A stretch of DNA of 64,000 nucleotides from Saprospiraceae bacterium (GCA_041392805.1 JAWKLJ010000001.1:4896501-4960500); one strand, 5' to 3'. Positions 9,969-17,813 are shown, counted from the stretch's first letter. The notes: generated from the letters alone by a model not told the origin. A program made the numbers and translations.

Positions 9969-10833
9969 GTTGTATTAGATTTTGTGCTTGTTTATACAAG
10001 CTGGATGAATGAAAAGGGGTTATAAAATATTGGACCCAATTTTTCCTTTTTACAGGCCTTAGACACTTAGGATTTGTTCTTTTTTCCGCGATTTAGGATT
10101 TTTTTTCTTAAGGAAAAGTTAAAGGTGGCGTGAGCGCTGTGGAAGGGTGGTGCGGGTATAATGCGTATTTGAGGGTAAGGCTCCATTGCCTTCGGCGACC
10201 TACTTTTTGGCATTGCCCCAAAAAGTAGGCAAACGTGTCCCTGTATTGACAGGTCGGGAAAACGCTTTTGGCTGGCACTCTTTGAGCCACTGGCTCAAGC
10301 CAACCCAGAAAAAAAACTCGATCCCTCAAACAGTTTTTTGGTGGGTCACCGGCGCTTAGTAGGGTTCGGGTGAGTTGGAATCCAATACTTGTGTGTGCTT
10401 CGAGGATATTTGGATTTGCCTTCGGCGACCTACTTTTTGGCATTGCCCCAAAAAGTAGGCAAAAAACGCTAGGCAAAAAAAACTCGATCCCTCAAACAGT
10501 TTTTTGCCAGGCCACCCTCATATGGCGTAGCCTAAAGGCTACATTAATAGTGTTTTGGCTATCGCCAAGGGAAGGTGGCGTGAGCGCTGTGGAAGGGTGG
10601 TGCGCAGCACCAGACAGTGACGTAGGAACTGGCCGAGCGAATAGCGAGCCCTGCAACATAGCGACCCCGACCTGCAGGGAGGGGGCACGCACTACTTTTT
10701 AGAAGAGAGAAGAAAGAGAGAAGAGAGAAGAGAGATGGGGGGGACAGATGCGAGAAAGGCGGATATAGCAAACATGCCAAGTCGAGGCATTTCTCTCAGC
10801 AAAGCGGTCTAATATCTTTCAGCTGGCGTCTAT
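9969..10833. repeat. 865-bp intergenic mosaic of short hairpin repeats
   Basis: No supported gene. Three repeat types each occur twice. A 33-bp unit lies at 10122-10154 and 10572-10604. A 48-bp unit at 10186-10233 and 10416-10463 contains a perfect 12-bp stem (CCTACTTTTTGG/CCAAAAAGTAGG). A 32-bp unit at 10309-10340 and 10475-10506 has an 8-bp A/T stem (AAAAAACT/AGTTTTTT). A purine-rich GA stretch lies at 10701-10740. The arrangement looks like nested REP-type insertions. The paired hairpins could stop transcripts on both sides. Confidence 0.6.
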
Positions 10834-11733
10834 TTAGCCTACTGCCTGGATGGTTCGGACTTTGGCCATGGCTTGTTGGAGGTGATTGTAATTGGTATCG
10901 GACAAGGGGACGAGGGGAATGCGAACGTCTCTGGTGCATAGCTTTTGGATTTCCATAGCGGCTTTGATACCGACGGGGTTGCCTTCGATATAGAGCCATG
11001 GGTGGACATCGAGCAACTCGAAATTGAGGTTGCGGGCGGTTTCCCAATCGCCTTCGAGGCCAGCGCGGACCATTTGCGAGAATTGCTGTGGATAAACATT
11101 GGCGATGACGGAGATGGCGCCATCTGCCCCAACGGACATCAAGGGCAGGGTAAGGGGATCGTCGCCGGAGAGGACGAGGAAGTTGTCGGGTCTATTTTTG
11201 AGGATTTTCATGGCTTGTTCCAGGTTGCCGGAAGCCTCTTTGACCGCTACGAATTTTTTACTGCTATGAGCCAGGCGCAGGGTGGTCTCGGCGCTTACAT
11301 TGGAGCTGGTTCGTCCGGGAACATTATAGATAATGATGGGGCGGGGGCTCGCTTTCTCGATTTCCATGTAGTGTTGATAGATCCCCTCTTGGCTAGGTTT
11401 GCTATAAGCTGGGCTGCTGGACATAATGGCGTCTACGCCCTCGAAATCGAAAGTTTTAATTTTTTCGACCAGTTTTTCGGTATAATTACTACCGAAATAG
11501 CCCGCAACGATAGGGACCCTGCCATTGTTGCAGCGAATGGTAAAACTCAGTACATCGCGGCATTCCTGGGTACTAAGGGTAATGGCCTCGCCAGTCGTGC
11601 CAAGGGATACGATATAATCGACGCCACCCTGGATGACAAACTCAATGAGTTGTTCCAGTTTTTCGTAATCGATGGCTTTATGCAAAAATGGCGTAACCAA
11701 GGCGACACCGGTGCCCTTAAATTGTAGCTTCAT
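10834..11733 (-). CDS. dapA: 4-hydroxy-tetrahydrodipicolinate synthase
   Basis: Condenses pyruvate with aspartate semialdehyde, the first committed step to lysine and meso-diaminopimelate. The 299-residue TIM barrel shows SLGTTGEA (the Thr-Thr pair at 46-47), Tyr136 in IIIYN followed by PGRTSSN, and the Schiff-base lysine Lys165 in FVAVKEASGN. The start overlaps the end of the DUF6913 gene by 17 bp on the same strand, indicating translational coupling. Confidence 0.95.
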   Translation of the reverse strand: MKLQFKGTGVALVTPFLHKAIDYEKLEQLIEFVIQGGVDYIVSLGTTGEAITLSTQECRDVLSFTIRCNNGRVPIVAGYFGSNYTEKLVEKIKTFDFEGVDAIMSSSPAYSKPSQEGIYQHYMEIEKASPRPIIIYNVPGRTSSNVSAETTLRLAHSSKKFVAVKEASGNLEQAMKILKNRPDNFLVLSGDDPLTLPLMSVGADGAISVIANVYPQQFSQMVRAGLEGDWETARNLNFELLDVHPWLYIEGNPVGIKAAMEIQKLCTRDVRIPLVPLSDTNYNHLQQAMAKVRTIQAVG

Positions 11734-12271
11734 GCCTGGTATTTGTCTTTTCCATCAGGAAGTCGACCTGTTGGAGAAATTTATTTAAATCCATGCTTTT
11801 ACCCAGATCGATCATCAGGTCGTAGCAGTAAGTATTTTCGGTACAAGGACCAACTTTGAGGTGGGCTTCGGAGAGGGCTGCGATGTATTCTGAGTAGATT
11901 TGGGTTTTCGGATCGGCATTAATGAAGACATCAAAAGAATCTTTCATAAATGCTTGGACATCTTCGCCGTTTGGCCGCAGGGCCCAATCAATGTTTTTGA
12001 GGTTGATGTGTTTAAAGGTATAGTTTTCGTCCTCAATTTTATTATTGAAAAAGCCCAACAAGGAAACTTTTTTCTTGAGTTCTTTCAACCGTTTGGCATA
12101 TTTCAGCACCGTATTACGGTTATCCAATTCAGTAGCATCAAACAGGATACCGACTGTTTTGGCGGAAGAGAGATTGACTCTCTTTCGAAGGCGGGGGGAT
12201 TTTTTTGCCTTTAATTGTTTTTTCAAGCTGTATTTATGAAAAAACAAGCGGGCATCGCTTATCGCACTCAT
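11717..12271 (-). CDS. DUF6913 family protein
   Basis: Small Bacteroidota-specific conserved protein of unknown function, 184 residues from the ATG at 12271 (a TTG at 12292 is also in frame, but MSAISDARLFF is the better start). Basic N-terminus (LKKQLKAKKSPRLRKR), then an alpha/beta pattern with TVGILFDATELDNRN and VFINADPKTQIYSEYIAALS. No signal peptide. It overlaps dapA by 17 bp, so the two are probably co-translated. A role near cell-wall precursor synthesis is only a guess from that neighbour. Confidence 0.8.
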   Translation of the reverse strand: MSAISDARLFFHKYSLKKQLKAKKSPRLRKRVNLSSAKTVGILFDATELDNRNTVLKYAKRLKELKKKVSLLGFFNNKIEDENYTFKHINLKNIDWALRPNGEDVQAFMKDSFDVFINADPKTQIYSEYIAALSEAHLKVGPCTENTYCYDLMIDLGKSMDLNKFLQQVDFLMEKTNTRHEATI

Positions 12272-12408
12272 AATTTTGTGGTTCTTTTGCAAATCTCATG
12301 ATCTAGAGGCAATTATAAAAAGAAAGTAACACTTCCTTTGGTCGTTTTTGCTTTGTTTTTATGCTTGCCCACGAGATTTGTCAAAGAAGGAATTTTGTTA
12401 ACAATATG

Positions 12409-13392
12409 CTATTTGGGTTCTTCCACTACTACGCCTTCTTTCACCACATCATAAACGCCCATGTTAGCGTATTTATTGATTCTTGCTTCAATTCTTTCCT
12501 CGGGGTTCATTTCAAGCAATTCGGTGATCGTTTTTTTGATTTGGCGCTTGAGCATTTTTGCCATTTCTTCGGGGGCGGTATGGGCGCCACCTAGTGGTTC
12601 TTTGATAATGTCATCGATCAGGCCAAATTCGTGCATATGATCGGCGGTCAGTTTCAGGGCTTCGGCGGCTTGCTCTTTGAAGTCCCAGCTACGCCAAAGG
12701 ATGGAGGAGCAGGACTCTGGCGCGATCACAGAATACCAGGTGTTTTCGAGCATAAAGACCCGATCGCCGAGGCCGATGCCGATGGCTCCACCGGAGGCCC
12801 CTTCACCAATGACTACGCAGACGATGGGTACTTTGAGCTGCGCCATTTCAAACAGGTTGCGAGCGATGGCTTCAGCCTGGCCCCGTTCTTCGGCTTCAAT
12901 ACCCGGAAAAGCACCCGGGGTATCGATGAGGCAGATGACGGGGAAGTTAAATCGTTCGGCTATTTTCATGAGGCGCAGGGCCTTGCGGTAGCCTTCGGGG
13001 TTGGCCATGCCAAAATTGCGGTATTGGCGCATTTTGGTATTGACGCCCTTTTGGTGTCCGAGAATGACCACCGTTTGGCCATCGATATTACCTAGTCCAC
13101 CCACAATTGCTTTATCATCTTTAAAATAGCGATCGCCATGCAGCTCTACAAACTTTTTGCACATCTGCTGGATATAATATAGCGTATAGGGGCGTTCAGG
13201 GTGGCGTGACAGTTGCACTTTTTGCCAACCACTGAGGTTGCTATAAATTTCCTTTCGCGTGTTCTTAATCTTATTTTCCAACTCTTTGATGGTCGTAGAC
13301 ACATCCACAATCCCTTCTTCTCCAACCTGTTGGATTTTCTCTAACTGTTCGTATAACTTCTCTAGCGGCGTTTCAAAATCCAAAAAAACCAT
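12409..13392 (-). CDS. accA: acetyl-CoA carboxylase carboxyltransferase subunit alpha
   Basis: Transfers carboxyl from biotin to acetyl-CoA, making malonyl-CoA for fatty acid synthesis; works with AccD. The 327-residue protein has the conserved N-terminal helix (FLDFETPLEKLYEQLEKI), the PICLIDTPGAFPG segment and the GEGASGGAIGIGLGDRV oxyanion region. The C-terminal helices end in an acidic/valine tail. Length and motifs are standard. accD is not in this window. Confidence 0.95.
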   Translation of the reverse strand: MVFLDFETPLEKLYEQLEKIQQVGEEGIVDVSTTIKELENKIKNTRKEIYSNLSGWQKVQLSRHPERPYTLYYIQQMCKKFVELHGDRYFKDDKAIVGGLGNIDGQTVVILGHQKGVNTKMRQYRNFGMANPEGYRKALRLMKIAERFNFPVICLIDTPGAFPGIEAEERGQAEAIARNLFEMAQLKVPIVCVVIGEGASGGAIGIGLGDRVFMLENTWYSVIAPESCSSILWRSWDFKEQAAEALKLTADHMHEFGLIDDIIKEPLGGAHTAPEEMAKMLKRQIKKTITELLEMNPEERIEARINKYANMGVYDVVKEGVVVEEPK

Positions 13393-13869
13393 AAAATTAG
13401 GTTTTATGTAAGCACTTGGAGGAGTATGGCTCCCACAATTGCCATTAAATAATAGGATTTTGGTTGTTCTGGGGTTTTTTTTCTAAAAAAGCGAGCATTC
13501 GAACCATTGATCTACCCTGGAATGCCGAATTAGTTATTTCCTAAGTATTTTATGCAAATGGCTCAAGTTAGTCGCTTTTGATAGCTACAAGTCTGTTCAG
13601 GGATTAAAGGGTAGACCGGACAATTCTCCCGCTGTTTCAAAGGTGTAGTTTTCTATCTTTTTCTCCCTATGCTAGAAAGACGAAAGAGAAAAAGTAATGC
13701 AAAGGTAGCAATAAGCGAGTAGTTGTAACGCAAAGGTGAATTTTTTTTTATTTTTTTCAACTTTTGGTTGCAAGAATTAAAAAAGGAATTTACATTTGCA
13801 CTCGCCGAATGACAAACGGGTTGTTCGAAATGCAAAAAAGATTCAATAAGTATACACTTGAATATTTAA
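13393..13869. other. 477-bp gap between accA and tRNA-Asp
   Basis: No gene supported. It contains the accA upstream region (transcribed leftward) and the tRNA-Asp promoter listed separately. The stretch from about 13735 to 13800 is very A/T-rich. Short ORFs here lack codon structure. Confidence 0.5.
13768..13798 (+). promoter_or_regulatory. tRNA-Asp promoter (Bacteroidota type)
   Basis: TTG at 13768-13770 and TACATTTG at 13791-13798 are separated by 20 nt and match the phylum consensus TTG-N19/20-TAnnTTTG. Transcription would begin near 13805, about 65 nt before the mature tRNA. Confidence 0.65.
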
Positions 13870-13943
13870 GGTTCGGTAGTTCAGTTGGTTAGAATACCTG
13901 CCTGTCACGCAGGGGGTCGCGGGTTCGAGTCCCGTCCGGACCG
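13870..13943 (+). tRNA. tRNA-Asp (anticodon GTC)
   Basis: A 74-nt cloverleaf. Acceptor strands GGTTCGG and CCGGACC pair with one G-U; the anticodon stem is CCTGC/GCAGG with loop CTGTCAC (anticodon GTC); the T-arm has loop TTCGAGT; the discriminator is G. CCA is not encoded. Nucleotides 61-74 (13930-13943) form the left end of a 399-bp direct repeat whose second copy lies at 17116, so the tRNA 3' end behaves like an attachment site. Confidence 0.95.
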
Positions 13944-13948
13944 CCTTC

Positions 13949-13991
13949 GCCCGCCGAAGTTCTGAAAGAACGAAGGCGGGCTTTTTTTTTT
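13949..13991 (+). terminator. hairpin plus T-run directly after tRNA-Asp
   Basis: GCCCGCC at 13949-13955 pairs with GGCGGGC, with an inner GTTCT/AGAAC stem, and is followed by ten T residues. It starts six bases after the tRNA, so it should end the tRNA transcript. A second identical copy follows the tRNA fragment near 17135-17177. Confidence 0.75.
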
Positions 13992-14070
13992 CTTTCCTTT
14001 CCAAAAAACATATCCCTTTCCTGGAACATCGGCGGGCTTCGTCGGTCGAAGACCGCAAACTTATTTCCAC

Positions 14071-14316
14071 ATGGAAAACTTCTATTATGTGTATATCCTC
14101 AAGTGCGGAGACGGAAAATATTATACAGGTTGCACAAAGGATTTGGAGGATCGGCTCTCACGTCATAATCGTGGCTCGGTTCCTGCTACGAAGGATCGCA
14201 GACCAGTAGAACTAATCACCTTTATTGCATTTAACGATAAGTATAAGGCATTTGAGTACGAAAAATACTTGAAGACTGGTTCGGGGCGAGCGGTGCTGAA
14301 GAAGCGATTTGTGTGA
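14071..14316 (+). CDS. GIY-YIG nuclease family protein (copy A)
   Basis: An 81-residue stand-alone GIY-YIG domain (UPF0213/UvrC-N type). Seen: FYYVYILKCGDGKYYTGCTKDLEDRLSRHN, with the YVY and YTG halves of the signature and the conserved Arg (R28), then a Glu in FEYEKYLK and the basic C-terminus GRAVLKKRFV. Such proteins are predicted metal-dependent DNA endonucleases; most small ones are uncharacterised. The gene sits in a 399-bp repeat that begins inside tRNA-Asp, and copy B differs by one residue (Asp24 to Asn). It may be a homing-like or recombination-linked nuclease (inference). Confidence 0.85.
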   Translation: MENFYYVYILKCGDGKYYTGCTKDLEDRLSRHNRGSVPATKDRRPVELITFIAFNDKYKAFEYEKYLKTGSGRAVLKKRFV

Positions 14317-14372
14317 AAGATTTCAAGGCTTTGCGTCGGCCATAATTGAAATAACCTTAGTCCACCGCTTAA

Positions 14373-14822
14373 ATATTTCGCCCTCATACTCATGGATTTC
14401 AATTTGGGCACCTGTTCGCAACACATAGTCCCAGCCAAGCCCAAGGCGATGGAGATACCGGTAAGTTGTACGAGTCGGAAGCAGCATTATTAGCAGCAAT
14501 ATTAGAGGACAAGCAGGTAAAACACGACCGACAGCTGAGGTACCTGGCCGATCGACATGACAATACTATACTCAAACTGCGTTTTGTTTTGCAACCCTTT
14601 TCTTTTGTATTTCTTCTAGTTGGAAAAGCACAATTCCATGTGGTACTGGAGACGCTGGACACAGAGGAGGCTACTTATATCTGGCATTTAGACAAGGATC
14701 TCTTTTGGCCTCTAGGAGAAAAAATAAAGGTTTTGAAGTTGGATATATCAACGTTATATACTGCTGCCAACCATTTTGGCAGTAGTTTTTGCATAATGAA
14801 TAAAGACAAGCAAAAAAAGTGA
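14373..14822 (+). pseudogene. degenerate ORF of unknown origin inside the repeat-flanked segment
   Basis: An open frame of about 149 codons with no ATG. The first usable start would be TTG at 14466, but protein-like sequence continues upstream of it (GFQFGHLFATHSPSQAQG…). The readable part contains LYESEAALLAAILEDKQVKHD and ATYIWHLDKDLFWPLGEKIK. I recognise no family. Because the frame begins right after the 399-bp repeat border, it is probably the 3' part of a gene cut by the rearrangement. Confidence 0.4.
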
Positions 14823-15061
14823 TCCGAAATTATTTGGATCGAAAAGATAGAAACCTGGATAAACTTATGACTTATTCCCGCCAGTTGAAAATTTCATCGG
14901 TATTAAAACCATTTATTGAGATGTTGGTATGAAGATCCATATTGAATTATTTGTATCGTTAACATAATGAAATTTGATTGTTTTAAGCTATAAAACATGG
15001 GTTTGGTTGAGAGATAATTATTTTTTGTCGCTAAAAAAGATGTCATAGAGGGTTTATTAAG

Positions 15062-15092
15062 TTGCATATACCAGTTTGTTCGATTATATTTG
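15062..15092 (+). promoter_or_regulatory. promoter of the AbiE-like operon
   Basis: TTG at 15062-15064, 20-nt spacer, TATATTTG at 15085-15092, an exact Bacteroidota match. The predicted transcription start near 15099 leaves a leader of about 17 nt before the TTG start at 15116. That supports this unusual start codon. Confidence 0.6.
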
Positions 15093-15115
15093 TATGAATT
15101 AAATTTTAGAACAAA

Positions 15116-16123
15116 TTGAATTTTTCGAACAATAATTCTAATCTGATCAACTCAAGCATTGCTCGTCTTGCTGATTTTACCAGATTGAAGGTGACATACG
15201 TAGAAGAAAAAGGAAAAGAGGAAGACGGCATTGTTCAACTTGAGCGAGCGGGGAAAATCACCACGTTAAAGGCTAAGGTGAAAAGTGTATTACTATTAAG
15301 CCATTTGCCACAATTATTAAAATTGCGAGAAAGGTTTCCTGGCTATATTGTGATTGCGGGTCGTATCAGTCACAAGGTGGCCAAAACATTGCAAGAGTTA
15401 CGGGTTAATTACCTCGATAGTGGAGGAAATGCTTTTATTGAAACCAAGGAATTATTTCTACTAATAGAAGGAAAAAAGATTGGAACGCTCATCGATCGCC
15501 AGCATTTGTTTACCAATGCCTCTATTCAATTGCTATACCAATTGATGGTAAGACCTTCCCTGATGAAAAAGCCCTATCGTGCAATAGCTTCAGAAACTGG
15601 TGCCAGCTTGGATAATATATCCAAATCCATTCGGACACTTCAAGAAAACGGCTACATCACGAAACTTAAAAAGGGCGGCTACGCTTTTTTGAACAAGGAG
15701 AGGCTACTGGAGCGATGGATCGCGGAATATGGTGAACGCCTTAAGCCTAAATTGTTGATAGGTACATTTCGATTCTTGAAGGATGATCTCTGGCGAAATA
15801 TTGAATTGGACCGTTCAAAAACTCAATGGAGTGGAGAACCCGCTGTTGATAAAGCATTGGGCCAACTTAGGCCACAATTTTTTACTTTGTATACCATTGA
15901 AAACAAACAGGATCTTATTCAAAAATATAGGTTGATTCCCGATGCCCAGGGCTCGATATTCGTTTATCAAGCATTTTGGGATTTGGCTAATTTCCATACC
16001 ACGGATTGTGTACCTGATTTATTGATTTACACCGACCTTTTGCTTTCTGGAAGCGCAAGGAATGCAGAAGCGGCTAAAAATTTGTTAGATGCCAGAAAGG
16101 AAACTATCCTTCAGTCAATTTGA
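15116..16123 (+). CDS. AbiEi-like type IV antitoxin / transcriptional regulator
   Basis: The upstream gene of a two-gene type IV toxin-antitoxin module. The 335-residue protein has a winged-helix region around residues 140-200 (YRAIASETGASLDNISKSIR, then LQENGYITKLKKGGYAF). A C-terminal domain follows (KLLIGTFRFLKDDLW… DLLIYTDLLLSG). In characterised AbiEi proteins the wHTH represses its own promoter and the C-terminal domain counteracts the toxin; the wHTH here is internal, not terminal, so the family variant is uncertain. The start is TTG, since a TAG lies immediately upstream in frame and no ATG is available; this agrees with the promoter position. It overlaps the next gene by 35 bp. Confidence 0.7.
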   Translation: MNFSNNNSNLINSSIARLADFTRLKVTYVEEKGKEEDGIVQLERAGKITTLKAKVKSVLLLSHLPQLLKLRERFPGYIVIAGRISHKVAKTLQELRVNYLDSGGNAFIETKELFLLIEGKKIGTLIDRQHLFTNASIQLLYQLMVRPSLMKKPYRAIASETGASLDNISKSIRTLQENGYITKLKKGGYAFLNKERLLERWIAEYGERLKPKLLIGTFRFLKDDLWRNIELDRSKTQWSGEPAVDKALGQLRPQFFTLYTIENKQDLIQKYRLIPDAQGSIFVYQAFWDLANFHTTDCVPDLLIYTDLLLSGSARNAEAAKNLLDARKETILQSI

Positions 16124-16940
16124 GATTGCCCATCTAGAGCAGGTTTTACCTGGATTGGAACGGATATTTAGAGAACATGGTATCGATTTTTACATCCTTG
16201 GTGGATTGGCACGCGATATCATTTTCCTAAAAGAAGGTATCACACCTCAACGGATTACCAGAGATGTCGACTTGGCAGCTTTTATCCCCAACCCGCCAGC
16301 TTATGAATTGCTGCTTCAGGATTTGGTAGGAAACGAAAGATTTGAAAGAATTTCTGCTAACCCGGTACGGTTACTGCACCCCTCGGGGGTAGTGGTGGAT
16401 ATTTTGCCTTTCAATGAGATGACCTCAAATAGTACTGAACTAGTTCGATTTGGACCAGCGCTGGTTGAATTTAATTTAAAAGGTCTACATGAAGTATTTG
16501 AAAAAAGCGTACGGGAATATGCTATTGAGGGAGAACATCGTTATAAAGTCACCACTCCAGAGGCTATTATTTTTCTGAAATTGTTAGCCTATGATAATAA
16601 ACCGGAATGGAGACAAAAGGACCTGGAGGATATAGGTCAATTGATGCTTCATTATTTCAACCTTAACGATAATGATATTTACGAAAACCATAACGAGCTT
16701 TTTGAAGAGGAGCGTGAATTAGAAGAGATTTCAGCCCGTGTGATTGGTCGTAAAATCAAAGTAATACTGGAGGCCAATTCCCTTATTTACCAGACTTTTA
16801 AGGCTCTACTATCCAAGTTTATTGGAAATCCATCTGCTACCATTTTCACCATACTTTCTAGGGAAATGAAGAGAACTCCGGAAGACATTCAGGAATATTT
16901 CAAGGAGATAAAAATAGGTTTGGAGGAAAACCTCCCCTGA
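16089..16940 (+). CDS. AbiEii/AbiGii-family nucleotidyltransferase toxin
   Basis: A predicted DNA polymerase-beta-fold nucleotidyltransferase, the toxin half of a type IV module. Seen in the 283-residue protein: YILGGLARDI (GG at 38-39) followed by TRDVDLAAF with the metal-binding pair Asp59/Asp61, then a likely third acidic residue in GVVVDILPF. In the family, such enzymes modify tRNA or otherwise halt growth during phage infection. It starts 35 bp inside the antitoxin gene, so translation is coupled. Its place between two 399-bp repeats suggests a mobile defence cassette. Confidence 0.75.
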   Translation: MPERKLSFSQFEIAHLEQVLPGLERIFREHGIDFYILGGLARDIIFLKEGITPQRITRDVDLAAFIPNPPAYELLLQDLVGNERFERISANPVRLLHPSGVVVDILPFNEMTSNSTELVRFGPALVEFNLKGLHEVFEKSVREYAIEGEHRYKVTTPEAIIFLKLLAYDNKPEWRQKDLEDIGQLMLHYFNLNDNDIYENHNELFEEERELEEISARVIGRKIKVILEANSLIYQTFKALLSKFIGNPSATIFTILSREMKRTPEDIQEYFKEIKIGLEENLP

Positions 16941-17062
16941 ATTTGGACTTAAGCAACAAAATTCCATAATGCTCATAGTATGGTTCCATAATTTCAACTT
17001 TCCAATCCCAAAAATTCACACTACGAAAAGACGGAATTCTTCTAAGTTATTTCTAAGTTTTT

Positions 17063-17084
17063 AATTTGTTAATTATAACAAATT
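17063..17084. promoter_or_regulatory. perfect 9-bp inverted repeat near the right repeat border
   Basis: AATTTGTTA and TAACAAATT are separated by ATTA, 32 bp before the start of the second 399-bp repeat. It could be a protein-binding site (recombinase or AbiEi) or a chance A/T palindrome. Confidence 0.35.
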
Positions 17085-17115
17085 GATTTTCAGATAATTG
17101 AATTGATGAAAACCA

Positions 17116-17514
17116 TCCCGTCCGGACCGCCTTCGCCCGCCGAAGTTCTGAAAGAACGAAGGCGGGCTTTTTTTTTTCTTTCCTTTCCAAAAAACATATC
17201 CCTTTCCTGGAACATCGGCGGGCTTCGTCGGTCGAAGACCGCAAACTTATTTCCACATGGAAAACTTCTATTATGTGTATATCCTCAAGTGCGGAGACGG
17301 AAAATATTATACAGGTTGCACAAAGAATTTGGAGGATCGGCTCTCACGTCATAATCGTGGCTCGGTTCCTGCTACGAAGGATCGCCGACCAGTAGAACTA
17401 ATCACCTTTATTGCATTTAACGATAAGTATAAGGCATTTGAGTACGAAAAATACTTGAAGACCGGTTCGGGGCGAGCGGTGCTGAAGAAGCGATTTGTGT
17501 GAAAGATTTCAAGG
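17116..17514 (+). repeat. 399-bp direct repeat, copy B (tRNA-Asp 3' fragment plus GIY-YIG gene)
   Basis: Second copy of 13930-14328. It carries only the last 14 nt of tRNA-Asp, the hairpin with T-run and the nuclease gene. The rest of the tRNA is missing upstream, as expected for the distal end of an element integrated at a tRNA gene. Confidence 0.9.
17257..17502 (+). CDS. GIY-YIG nuclease family protein (copy B)
   Basis: 81 residues, identical to copy A at 14071 except Asn for Asp at residue 24; the other two nucleotide differences are silent. All recognisable GIY-YIG residues are kept, so both copies may be active. A short inverted repeat (ACTGCT/AGCAGT, 17518-17539) lies just downstream, outside the repeat. 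Confidence 0.85.
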   Translation: MENFYYVYILKCGDGKYYTGCTKNLEDRLSRHNRGSVPATKDRRPVELITFIAFNDKYKAFEYEKYLKTGSGRAVLKKRFV

Positions 17515-17552
17515 AATACTGCTGGTTGCCGCTAGCAGTCGTTTTCGAAGAA

Positions 17553-17813
17553 TTATGCGAAATTTAAAGAGGTCTGACGCTTAGGCGTTAGGCCTTTTTC
17601 TTTTTTTGTGCCGTCCACAATTAGGTCTGCCGGGGCTACTTCAAGCAACGCGGCGACTTTCACCAAATCAGACAAGTACGGTTGATTGCGGTTGTTACAC
17701 CAACCGTTGACCGTGTTGTAGTTCAGTCCCATCTGATCTGCCAGCCAACTTTGCGACCGGCCCTGGCTTTTGAGAACGGCTTTGATACAGTTCAAATCTT
17801 TTTTATCTGCCAT
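17553..17813 (-). CDS. XRE-family HTH transcriptional regulator
   Basis: A small DNA-binding protein of 86 residues from the ATG at 17813 (an upstream in-frame TTG at 17861 is less likely). A Cro/CI-type helix-turn-helix spans about residues 8-62, with SQSWLADQMGLNYNTVNGW as the core helices. The tail KGLTPKRQTSLNFA is basic. It reads toward GIY-YIG copy B. A GCAAATTTGC palindrome at 17858-17867 in its upstream region may be its own operator. It resembles regulators of small mobile modules; the target is unknown. Confidence 0.75.
   Translation of the reverse strand: MADKKDLNCIKAVLKSQGRSQSWLADQMGLNYNTVNGWCNNRNQPYLSDLVKVAALLEVAPADLIVDGTKKEKGLTPKRQTSLNFA

Larger units (their letters stand above)
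13930..14328 (+). repeat. 399-bp direct repeat, copy A (tRNA-Asp 3' end plus GIY-YIG gene)
   Basis: Identical in length to 17116-17514 with only three substitutions that I can see (14140 G/A, plus two silent changes). It starts in the T-stem of tRNA-Asp, covers the terminator-like hairpin and the whole GIY-YIG gene, and ends 12 bp after its stop. The sequences outside both ends differ between copies, so the borders are sharp. Confidence 0.9.

Noticed and set aside
10108..10702. ORFs of 60-120 codons in the repeat gap
   Set aside because: They run through hairpin repeats in both directions and change with each repeat copy, so they reflect repeat sequence rather than genes.
10945..11727. 260-codon antisense frame opposite dapA
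   Set aside because: dapA has all catalytic residues; the antisense frame has no recognisable protein character.
13843..14070. Antisense ORF across tRNA-Asp and its repeat copy at 17053
   Set aside because: It translates the tRNA and hairpin backwards, a common false call next to tRNA genes.
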